Shown here: positions 47,932-59,300 of the stretch, one piece after another
How the letters are laid out: each line of letters opens with the position of its first letter
How positions within the stretch are numbered: the first letter of the stretch is position 1
NCBI GenBank assembly: GCA_002633005.1
Contig: NMRA01000462.1
Location: forward strand, 167,594-231,593
Direction: 5' to 3'
Source: Phoronis australis
Taxonomy: Eukaryota > Phoronida > Phoronidae
DNA: 64,000 nucleotides
Made by a program: the position numbers and the translations under genes
Notes under the pieces: generated by a model
Seen by the model: only the letters and a program-made list of their open reading frames with translations
Told to the model about the DNA's origin: nothing
Databases searched by the model: none

Positions 47932-50354
47932 GTCACTAAAATTGCACTTCAGGCATTTTTCAGATATTGGCGCTGCTTATATTTTTGATTTTGCCATTTT
48001 GTGAAATCCAGAAAATTGGTTATAAGAATATTAAAAATTGTCTTATCAGCAAACTATTTTACTTCTTGAGTTGTTATACAAAAGGAATGATTTGAAAACT
48101 TGTTCCATGCACCTAGGTAAGGGTGCATATTGCTGTCATCTCTGTCTGGGCATCTGGGTGTCCGGCATCCACTGTTGTTTCTTCTAAAACCCTTGCAGGA
48201 TCGTACTGAGATATATGGCATACGTGTTCCTTTGAAGGTGACAATAGACGACAAGAAGTTTCGTACTCAATTGACTACCACTGTGATATTACTGATTTTG
48301 AAAACAACAGTCTTGTTCAATTACATATAAATAGATCTATGTTTGATGGAATGTCGAAGCTTGCAAGTACATGAGATTTTGTCATGTAATCAAACAGTAG
48401 CTGAGTGTTTTCACAAGTTCTATGCTGTACAAACTATACTTAGAGTCAAACAGTAAATTTATTGCCTGCATTAGTTGAGTATTTGCATTAGTTGAGTATT
48501 TTAGCAATTTTTGGGGGACTGTTTCATGAAACGACTTGAGGCTAAGATGATAGATGCGTCTAGGTTAACTGAGACTGAAATTCGTGAACAACAAACGAAA
48601 TCACTTTTCTAGCTGCTGGGCTGGTATAATTATCTATAAATTAAAGCGTTAACATGAGGCCCTTCGAGTCCATCTGACAAAAACAACTCAAATCTGGTAG
48701 CACGGTAACTCGCCTCCTTCTCTTTTATTCCCACGACGGAAAAACGCCAGGTTTTGCAGCTGCAGAATCCTGGCGTGTTTTTTTTTCTTTTCTTACCGAG
48801 TCATAGCTTCAATCCGTTGATCTCGATCCGGCGAACCTGCTTCTTTGTCGCCGCCAAATATTATTCGGGGTATTCCTCTGGCGCCGGCGTTTACCGTTTA
48901 CGCCTACTAGGTTGTGTGCTCAATATTTGGCGGTGACAGAAATTGAAGAGATAATATCAACGTTGAACAATTTCTGAAATTTGAGTCAAGTGAATACACA
49001 GCCTCGGCATTTTATGCGCTCCCGTTCGCCGCTGCATACAAGTACTCTGTGTGCTGCGGTGGTGTCTATTCACATATTGCAAAACCATGATGAGTGGACT
49101 GTGCAAGTTCCTCACTTATTCTTCCCGTTAAAAGTACTTTTATATTACACGTAAGTGGCCAAGATCTCAACCTTTACTCCAGTTTTTATTGCAGTGCCAC
49201 AGATCAGGGCTTGGAATTTTCCACGGAAACGCGAATTTTCGCTTTTTTCAAATGTTCTGTCCGCTTATTTCATTATATTTCCGCTTAAAAAAAAATCGGA
49301 TTTGATATAAAATTTCCGCGGCAAATTTCCTTCTTACCGCCGGGTTGCCGACGACTTTCACCTCGAAAAGCGAAAGTTGCTCTTTATGTTTCAGAGGAAC
49401 GTAAATTGTCAACATTGCCGGGGCATCTGGGATAGCGTGGTGGATTTCCTCAATGGCGGCTCGTGTGATTGTAAACCGCGGTGACAAATACTACGAATCT
49501 GCAGCCAAAAATGTTTGGAGGTGGGAGTGGCGGACGAGCTAAGGCAGACGCAGACGCACGCTTCCGGAGGTGGTACCGTTTTTTTTTTTTAATCCTCTCG
49601 ATTTTTGTCAGCAAAAGGTCCACGCCGACTTTTTCAAGGCTGGCTGCGCGCATGTTTCGGGCCGTAAAAATTTCCGCGTTTTTCGCCATTGGTCATTCCA
49701 AGTCCTGACAGATAGGTCCACTTTTTGTCCATTTTTGCAAAAAACGAACTGAAGCCCATGCATGGTCATGCCGGAGTTTTCCTGGTTTTGTCTTCCTAAG
49801 TAGCCTATTGAGACAACTTTTCAAAAGCTCTGCATTTCCTATTTTACCCATTCATTTCGGCATTTGTTGTGCGAGTTCTGTTGTGGAATCAGTCCTGTCT
49901 GGAATGTTATGGTCATAAACAGTAGACAATCACCACATTTTGCATTTTGGGTTCAAATTCAATAGTAATCAAGAGTTTGGGTGTCCCGCATCAGGTCAGG
50001 TGTTTACCTAAGTCAACCAAGATGACAGTCATTAATTAGCTTGACAGAGTATTTCGAAACTGTTGCGGTATTAACCCTTTGCCTCATTGGACTGGTACAG
50101 AATAACATCCTCTTTCAACTTTCAATTCGTGGCTAAAAGTTTTCGTTTCGTGTTGTAAACGTGAGTCAGTGAAAGTAGCCTCTTTGGATAGGAGCTGTTT
50201 TAATCCAGAATGAGGTCAAACTACAAAACTAGGTCAAATACAGAAAATTTGTCATGGAACATCTCCCCCTCACAGGGAAGCAAAAAAGATAACTAGATAT
50301 CTAATGGCACTACACTAAACATGTTAACCTTAGAGTATGCCACCAAGACTATCC
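47932..50354. repeat. Direct duplication C, copy 1
   Basis: Matches 50356-52722 from GTCACTAAAATTGCACTTCA to CCACCAAGACTATCC, with small indels (2423 against 2367 bases). Copy 2 begins straight after the N at 50355. A CG-rich stretch (48.8-49.7 kb) carries open frames on both strands, but differences between the copies there are mostly amino-acid-changing and one plus-strand frame gains a stop, so no gene is called. Confidence 0.92.
48118..48310 (+). repeat. Dispersed repeat family A, short copy (duplicated at 50540)
   Basis: GTGCATATTGCTGTCATCTC, CATCCACTGTTG and CTAAAACCCTTGCAGGATCG match the family start. The same copy occurs at 50540-50735 within the duplicated block. Confidence 0.5.
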
Positions 50355-50355
50355 N

Positions 50356-52722
50356 GTCACTAAAATTGCACTTCAGGCATTTTTCAGATATTGGCGCTGC
50401 TTATATTTTTGATTTTGCCATTTTGTGAAATTCAGAAAATTGGTTATAAGAATATTAAAAATTGTCTTATCAGCAAACTATTTTACTTCTTGAGTAGTTA
50501 TACAAAAGGAATGATTTGAAAACTTGTTCCATGCACCTAGGTAAGAGTGCATATTGCTGTCATCTCTGTCTGGGCATCTGGGTGTCCGGCATCCACTGTT
50601 GTATCTTCTAAAACACTTGCAGGATCGTACTGAGATATATGGCATACGTGTTCCTTTGATGGTGACAATAGACGATAAGAAGTTGCGTACTGAATTGACT
50701 ACCAATGTGATATTACTGATTTTGAAAACAGCAGTCTTGTTCAATTACATATAAATAGATCTATGTTTGATGGAATGTCGAAGCTTGCAAGTACATGAGA
50801 TTTTGTCATGTAATCAAACAGTAACTAAGTGTTTTCACAAGTTCTATGCTGTACAAACTATACTTAGAGTCAAACAGTAAATTTATTGCCTGCATTAGTT
50901 GAGTATTTGCATTAGTTGAGTATTTTAGCAATTTTTGGGGGACTGTTTCCTGAAACGACTTGAGGCTAAGATGATAGATGCGTCTAGGTTAACTGAGACG
51001 AAATCACTTAACTGCTGGGCTGGTATAATTATCTATATATTAAAGTGTTAACATGAGGCCCTTCGAGTCCATCTGACAAAAACAACTCAAATCTGGTAGC
51101 ACGGTAACTCGCCTCCTTCTCTTTTGTTCCCACGACAGAAAAACGCCAGCTTTTGCAGCTGCAGAATCCTGGCGTGTTTTTTTCTTTTCTTACCGAGGCA
51201 TAGCTTCAATCCGTTGGTCTCGATCCGGCGAACCTGCTTCTTTCTCGCCGCCAAATATTATTCGGGGTATTCCTCTGGTGCCGGCGTTTACCGTTTACGC
51301 CTACTAGGTTGTGTGCTCAATATTTGGCGGTGACAGAAATTGAAGAGATAATATAAACGTTGAACAATTTCTGAAATTTGAGTCAAGTGAATATACAGCC
51401 TCGGCATTTTATGCGCTCTCGTTCGCCGCTGCATACAAGTACTCTGTGTGCTACGGTGGTGTCTATTCACATATTGCAAAACCATGATGAGTGGACTGTG
51501 CAAGTTCCTCACTTATTCTTCCCGTTAAAAGTACTTTTATATTAGACGTAAGTGGCCAAGATCTCAACCTTTACTCCAGTCTTTATTGCAGTGCCACAGA
51601 TCAGGGCTTTGAATTTTCCACGGAAACGCGAATTTTCGCTTTTTTCAAATGTTCTGTCCGCGTATTTCATTATATTTCCGCTTAAAAAAATCGGATTTGA
51701 TATAAAATTTCCGCGGCAAATTTCCTTCTTACCGCCGGGTTGCCGACGACTTTCACCTTGAAAAGCGGAAGTTGCTCTTTATGTTTTGGAGGAACGTAAA
51801 TTGTCAACATTGCCGGGGCATCTGGGATAGCGTGGTGGGTTTCCTCAATGGCGGCTCGTGTGATTGTAAACCGCAGTGACAAATAGTACGAATCTGCAGC
51901 CAAAAATGTTTGGAGGTGGGAGTGGCGGACGAGCTAAGACAGACGCAGACGCACGCTTCCGGAGGTGGTACCGTTTTTTTTTTTAGTCCTCTCGATTTTT
52001 GTCGGCAAAAGGTCCACGCCGACTTTTTCAAGGTTGGCTGCGCGCATGTTTCGGGCCGTAAAAATTTCCGCGTTTTTTGCCATTGGTCATTCCAAGTCCT
52101 GACAGATAGGTTCACTTTTTGTCCATGCATGGTCATGCCGGAGTTTTCCTGGCTTTGTCTTCCTAAGTAGCCTATTGAGACAACTTTTCAAAAGCTCTGC
52201 ATTTCCTATTTTACCCATTTATTTCGGCATTTGTTGTGCGAGTTCTGTTGTGGAATCAGTCCTGTCTGGAATGTTATGGTCATAAACAGTAGACAATCAC
52301 CACATTTTGCATTTTAGGTTCAAATTCAATAGTAAGCAAGAGTTTGGGGTGTCCCGCTTCAGGTCAGGTGTTTACCTAAGTCAACCGAGATGACAGTCAT
52401 TAATTAGCTTGACAGAGTATTTTGAAACTGTTGCGGTATTAACCCTTTGCCTCATTGGACTGGTGCAGAATAACATCCTCTTTCAACTTTCAATTCGTGG
52501 CTAAAAGTTTTCGTTTCGTATTGTAAACGTGAGTCAGTGAAAGTAGCCTCGTTGGATAGGAGCTATTTTAATCCAGAATGAGGTCAAACTACAAAACTAG
52601 GTCAAATACAGAAAATTTGTCATGGAACATCTCCCCCCCACAGGTAAGCAAAAAAGATAACTAGATATCTAATGGCACTACACTAAACATGTTAACCTTA
52701 GAGTATGCCACCAAGACTATCC
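50356..52722. repeat. Direct duplication C, copy 2
   Basis: Second copy of 47932-50354, beginning after the single N. It leaves the shared sequence at 52722, where unique DNA resumes with AAAGTCAGATG. Confidence 0.92.
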
Positions 52723-53427
52723 AAAGTCAGATGTTCGGTGACCTATTTTGTATAAAACAGTTTTCAAGTTATAAAATAAGATTTGTCACTTCTAGCATAG
52801 CATTCATGTTTTCGTGTGTGACACTTTCCTGTCATTGTGTATGCTTTGTAGTCAGTGTTATTCACAACTCAAAATCCAAATCTGTCCAAAAGACAGTGAC
52901 TGGACTCGACTTGTCAGCCATTCTTTGTTATGGGAAAACACAAAGCCCGTATGTTGCAGGTTACCCAAACCTGACAGGAGCATCAGCAAACCTGTCGAAG
53001 CCACAGGTTTTAAAAAGGGTCGTGGAGAACACTGTTATATGTACTTGGTGTTACGTTGTTTTTCTTTTCTCTTTTATTGGCGCAGGTTACTACAAAAAAC
53101 AACTCAAGTTTGGAAATTACTTTTTGTTAATAATTGATTAAAAACCTCGATTACTGGTTTCAAAACTTCATCACAATGGGACAGGGGGGGGGGGGCAGAA
53201 CTTTATCGGGCGTATTTGCCAGTCTGTAGGACATTGAATTTTTTTGCCTATGAACACTACTCCGCCATGTATCTAGTCGAGTATCATTTGAAGATCTGTG
53301 TACAATACAGGGTCCATTTGCTGAAAGACAAAGCTGGTGTAATCCAGATGCTTAGGCCACTGTGCTCTCTCTTTGCCACAGTCTGTTCGCACAGCAATAG
53401 ACTCCACGCTCTACTATGATAGGAATA

Positions 53428-55205
53428 CCGTAAACGTTCGGGTTAATTGGCAAACCCAAAAAATCGGGGGTGGGCGGTTAACCAGACATGGGCTCTTAAA
53501 CGTGAAACTTCAAAAAATCCAGGGTGGGCGGTTAACCGAACATGGGCGCTTATTACAACAGGCAAGCGCCCTGGGCGGTTAATCTTACCTTTTGATCAGT
53601 ACCCACACCACAGGCCTACTCAGAACGCGTAGCACTTTTCAAAGAGCATTATCGTCACGTCGCCACATGACGGGAAAAATGTCATAACAGCGGATGATCC
53701 TAACAAAGGTTATCATGCCCTCAGATTAGTTAGTCAATATTAAATTTACAGAATTGCTGAGTAATAGCCCCGTGCCGTCCTGCGGTCTTGTTATTTAGCC
53801 CTGTAGTGTAGAGCGCAGACAACCAGTGACCACGCAGCCTCTACTTGGATTGCAACTGTTTCATCTTGCTCAAGTGCGCGCGTGCAAGCTTCACGTGTTG
53901 CAGAGGTCACAGCAGACATCAGATTTATGGTTACAGTCTCGTACTAGCTGCCAAGTTCATGTCAGAGAGCAGTTTTAAAATTGGTTGTAATAAAAGTTTG
54001 TAAACCTTAATTCAGATGTTTTTTGTGTTTGGGATGTTTATAGTGAACACTCCGTGACTCAATGACATTTTCAGCGTATGGTTCTGTGGCTTGCTGTTTT
54101 ATCTCGACTGCCCGGCATTGCTCACTTGCCGTTGCGCCAAACATGCTCGGCAAAGAAGTAGGCCCAAGACAAGAATCGGGGTTAAGCGGCTGTGTGCCAC
54201 TCGTCAATCAAGAATAAAATTTCGAGCCACGGCATAAATATGTGATAAAAGGCTACAAAACAGCGATGTTTCAATTCATAAACGATCACCTTACCAAACT
54301 TCGTGGTGGAAAAACATTTATTTTTCATGCAAGATGTCCAGATTATCCTATTTATATCACTTGCAATATCGCACTGCGGCACTGTGCGGTCCCGTTGTTA
54401 GCGCGCAATGTCTCAGTCGGCTGACAATCGTGATTTGGAAATGCCGTGAAGTAATATAACGGCCTCTTTCAATATGCATCTCGTTTTTTATGGCCAAAGA
54501 TAGCGACGGGATTCAGCACGCGCGTAGGGCCTACGTGCGAGTCACCTGTCAATCACATGTTGGTGTCAAGGTAACATGCACTCCAGAGAGTGGGAACTTG
54601 CGCGCGTGCACCACTACAAAGTCACACATCAAAAGAGAATAGCGACAGTCCTAACTAACAGAAACGGGCGTGACTATATACTTTTAACCATTGTCTCATT
54701 TCTCTGGCCTGATTTTTTCGAATATATGTTTTATCAAGTGCACTGCAGACGAAAACTCAGCACGGCAGACAAAGTCGCTGAAAGCGGAGGTTTTGACGCC
54801 GGCGGCGTTCTTAAACTTTGCAAACATGGGAAGAAAATAACGTGACAAAAACGTTCAAGTATTGTATTTTGAAGTGAGTCCATGACCCAAGACAATAACT
54901 CGTTACTTGTATAATTGCAATTCACATTGCTAAACCACCGTCTCGGAGGCCCGGCGTCGTTGCGCTCATTGTGATCATCGATCTTTTTCTGAAAGTCGGG
55001 GAATCGCGCGTTTCCTTAGCACTGGGCGCTAAATCTTCATTCTTTAAAAGTCGGAAATGGGCGCTTAACCGAGAGGTGGGCGCTTAACTGGAAATCTTCA
55101 AAAATTGCAGGGTGGCGCTTAACCGAGCAGTGGGCGGTTAAATCGAAAATCCACCAAAGGTAGGGGGTGGTAACTGAGCATGGGCGTTAACCCGAACGTT
55201 TACGG
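53428..55205. mobile_element. 1.78-kb TA-flanked inverted-repeat element
   Basis: Begins CCGTAAACGTTCGGGTTAA and ends with its perfect 19-base inverse, flanked by TA (53426-53427, 55206-55207). Just inside both ends are 30-35 bp units of the type GGGTGGGCGGTTAACCGAAC / ATGGGCGCTTAA. No transposase-like frame is seen; the open frame at 54576-54845 lacks recognisable motifs. Related to 22757-23087. Confidence 0.82.
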
Positions 55206-55207
55206 TA

Positions 55208-58179
55208 GTACCAAGATAATTTGATTGAGGACTTTGTTCACTACAGCTACACACACGTTAAACATGCACTCATGAATATATCCGTACATGTGAATTTGAG
55301 GTATGGTAGTAAAGACACATTGCATGTTTGTACTTTGTGGTATTATCACCATCCCATTTGTGTATAGGAAAAAAACAATAAAACTGGATGTTCAACAGAA
55401 AGTGAAATGCGTTCTTTAAGAACAAAAAATTGATGACAATAACAAATGGTACTTAAAATCATTGATAACAGCAGAGCTTTTACATATTTTTATTTCCTAG
55501 CTTAAGCATGTATCACCAGGGCAACTTCCCATCTCTTTCATAAACACAGTGAAACCCAATTCCAGTTCAGTAGCTGGTACCTATGCAAAGCAGGGGATCC
55601 AACTGGTTTTCTTTAATTCTGATTTATGGATATTCACAAACCACAGTTGTTGTTGGTGGTGGTGGTTGTTTTGGCCAACCCATCTTTAGGCTAGGTAAAA
55701 ATAAATCTGTTTATCCTCTCCACTCGCATCTAAAAATGTCGCGCAGTATTTCTTAAATAATTAATTTGAAGTGCCATTAAAAAGCGTTTGTAGGACATGA
55801 AGGTACTCCCACAGAATACAGAAATTCATCTATCACCGTATCGTATGGGATCTGCAAGTCGTATCATCTGTACTGCCACGCGTCTCTGGTTGATTGAGCA
55901 ACACCCCTCAAAGAATACGATTTGTTATTCAAATGACGCTTTGGGAGTGAGTTTGCTTGCAATGAGGCTAATGTGAATTTGTTAAGCCTATAATAGTCTT
56001 TACGCGGATGCAGGCAATTATGGTAGATTTTGCCGTGAGAGTCTGCGATAGCACTTCAAGCAACGCCTTCAAATAAAATTCAAAGAGTGCCTCCCACGCT
56101 AACTTCTGGATTACCCCCGCACGATAAACATGTTGTTTTTTTACCTGACATTAACAGCTGTTCCCCTGTCATAAGTCACCTGTTACGGGGTTTAGAGGTA
56201 ATTTCTTTAATCCAGGATTTCCTTTTGTAATTTATTTTCATCTTTGCAAAATCTGTGAAGCCTGTTTGCCAAAATCACTGATACAGTACATCGACATATT
56301 ATTCTGCCTCATTCACGTAGATGTTCACCCTAGGTGTTTTCCTGCAAAGTGCAAACAATCACATTTTTTGCCATCTCACCTACAGAATATGTTGTTCCAA
56401 AAGGAAATTTTGTGACTTATTCAACATTGCAGGGTTTAGTGCGGGTGTAATGGAGTGCTAGTACATTAATTTAGCACACCATATGGCTGCTAAGTATAAT
56501 TTTGTTTTTGCAACATTTTCTACACAAGTAAACCCCAAGAAATTTCTACTCCACCAGTGACTTGATAGCTTGTAGTAAAGTAGTCTCTGAAAATCATACT
56601 TGGCAGTTTTGACATTTTTGTACAATAATTGGAGAATTTCCTCAGTTTTATCTTTTAAACTTATGTTTGTTGATTGGTATATTCAAATACTGACCCATTT
56701 ACTTTTTCATTATAACTGCTTTGGTAGCAGAGTAACTTAATGGTATCACGTCAATCATTTATTGTTTTACCTCTCTGTCATTTGCTAATTTCTATGCTAG
56801 TTTTTCAAATTTCAACCTGCCTTCTGCTAAAGAGAGTACCTACTGATTTGGACCACATACCTCTATGAAATTAGTGTCAACGTGTTCCTTACTCAGATGA
56901 GAAGTGATTTTGAGATGGGGAAAGTACTGTTTTTAATTGCATCAGCCATGTAGTTGAAGCTGGTCTCAACCAATAAAAATCATTTCTTTTCAAAACCATG
57001 AGACCAATTTCCTTTCTGTGAGTGGTCCAAATCAAGTATTTTTGACATAAGGCGGACCTAGTCCTTTGCATCTTCGATTTAATTCTGCCTATTTGAGTGC
57101 CCAAAATGTTGTTGTTAAAGGTTTGATAACTTCAGTGCTGCGGCTTCTTAAAACTGTGATATTTTTATGAGGACTCCATCATGTAGTAATAATGACCCTA
57201 ACTTTCGGCAAGTTCAATACACATGAAAGTCTGAGGGCTCTGTTAACCCAGAAATTATGACTAACAGCATTTAACCTTTGCTACCCACCCTCCCACAACT
57301 TGTCTGTAAGATTAATGGGACATCAGTGTTTTTTCAATTTCACAATGAGTCACTCTTCACAGTGCATTCTCGTTGCTTCACTTTCACAGTTCCCTTTCAT
57401 ATTTGAGTAACTATCTCTTGGTGTTGTAAATGGACTCTTTTTTTATGGCCGAAAAGTACATTTTTGGGATTATCATTGGATGAGATAGACTTCTTGAAGT
57501 TAGTACAAAATTTGTTCTGTTTGTGATTTTATTGCAGGTTGTCAATTCTCACCATTGTCTGCCTGACATTCACTGAAATCAAGGCTGGTGTCTTTACCAT
57601 ATAAAAACGCTTAATGAATCACTGCATTTTAATGTGTTGGATTTGACTGAGCGGTAAAAGATCTCTAGACCTGGTACTATGTAATTGGGGAGTTTGATTC
57701 TGCACTGCGAATTTCTGTAAAATCACTTTTCTCGACAACTACGTCCCTTTAATAAATAAAAAGCAGTACGTCTGTACAAGTTGTTCACAATATTAAGTGG
57801 TTTATGGCTGGTGCAGTGAAGTTGAAAGCAGTTTGAGGTAGAATGATCCAGGACCAATCTAGGACATAATATTGTCGACAAAGTAGGACCAGTTGTTTAC
57901 CATAGCAGCCATCAGATAATATGTTAAAAATATCTTGCATTCATTACAATGTTGGAAGCCTTTGAAAGAAGACAGTTGTGGCAATTATTATTATTATTTT
58001 TTTTGAAGTTTGTGCGACTTTATTCTCTTGTTACATTTCTTGTTGAAAGCCACATTCTGAATGATACTGTTGAATATCCTGAATCTTTTGCTGGATCTTT
58101 GTGTAATCTGACTTTGTTTTCCTACAAATGTGACAGTAGCAGCCACGATTTTTCAGAGAACTGACTACGGCTAAGAAAT
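55208..58179. other. No gene recognised
   Basis: Unique-looking AT-rich DNA. A strong plus-strand acceptor (TTTGTGATTTTATTGCAG, ending 57538) precedes 21 open codons and a stop, but no partner exon was found. Confidence 0.5.
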
Positions 58180-59300
58180 TTGCCAAACAAGTTTCTATTA
58201 CGGAGATGTGACAACACTTCCATTTGGGGATGGATTTGACGTATTCTAAGCCACCTAGTGGTCATCTTGAGCCAAAGGGCTCAAGATCATTATGAGAATT
58301 GATAGATGTGTTCTTACTGATGACAGCAGGACTGATGTACATTGCAGTGTTCTGCAACAAAATTTCCAAACTTGAGGCAAATATTTTTGTTAGTAGTAAA
58401 CACTGTTCTTTCCCTAACAACATGGTCACTGTGTATTTATATACGTTTTAAAGTGTACACTGAACTTGTGTGACCTACTTTTTGACTTTCCTACCAATTT
58501 TTCACCATAAGTCCTCCAAAGTATTTATGACACTCAGAAAATCAAACTAAAGGTTATAAGTTCCTTTAATAATAAGAATGTCAATTCTAGTAGTAATTCT
58601 ACTTATTAAATACTACTAAGGATGTGACCTAGTATTTAGGGACACCTGTTGTCCAGTTGAATAAGTTCTAATTTGCCACCAGATGTCAGTCAAAATCAAA
58701 ATCCTTTAAATTAAGCATATCAAATTGTTAATTTACAGGTTTAAGTGCAAAATTGTAGTTAAAATAATATTGCTGGCTAGTCAATTATTAAGGTAACGTA
58801 GCTGACACCACAAAATTAGGTTAGAAAAAGTATTTCTTCAGATTTTTTTAGCAATAATTTACACTCTATTATTACAAAAATTAGGTCATATATGTATTAG
58901 CAACTATGATTGTTGTTAGCTAATTCACCCTCATTTGTGATTCCGAGTGCAAAAGTGCCAAGCCAGTCAAAGTTTTAACTTGGCGAGGCACTTTTCAAAC
59001 TTGATGCATTCTCCAAACTCGAGTTGTTGCATTGTGGAGTCAAAACCGGTCATGGAGAACACTGAATTGTCAGATCCATTCAACTTCTTTGGGCCTCCAA
59101 ATAGCATTTTTGCATCTGCTTATGTATCTCATAAACCCCTTTGCAAGTTCTTAACGAGAGATGGTTGGATCCAACTTCAGCTTTGCCTCGTAATAGCAGT
59201 TTATTTTTTCCGCATTTGCCTGCGTGTGCTCGTGTTTCTTGATAGATTGTCATGACATTTGGCAAATAGTTTACCATTAAGGAGACAATGACGCCTTTGC
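58180..59300 (+). repeat. Two diverged family A fragments
   Basis: 58180-58330 carries GCCAAACAAGTTTCTATTAC and CCACCTAGTGGTCATCTTG. 59095-59300 carries CATCTGCTTATGTATCTCAT, then CATTTGGCAAATAG and GCCATCTAATGGCC-type sequence slightly beyond. Both are old copies; the DNA between them has no recognisable gene. Confidence 0.4.

Noticed and set aside
48800-49689. CG-rich stretch with exon-like open frames and GTAAG donors on the minus strand
   Set aside because: Comparison with the duplicate at 51.2-52.1 kb shows mainly amino-acid-changing differences and a stop in a plus-strand frame, arguing against coding selection.
52689-53141. 150-codon plus-strand frame beginning with ATG
   Set aside because: Cys-rich and AT-driven composition, an overlapping second open frame, and no recognisable domain.
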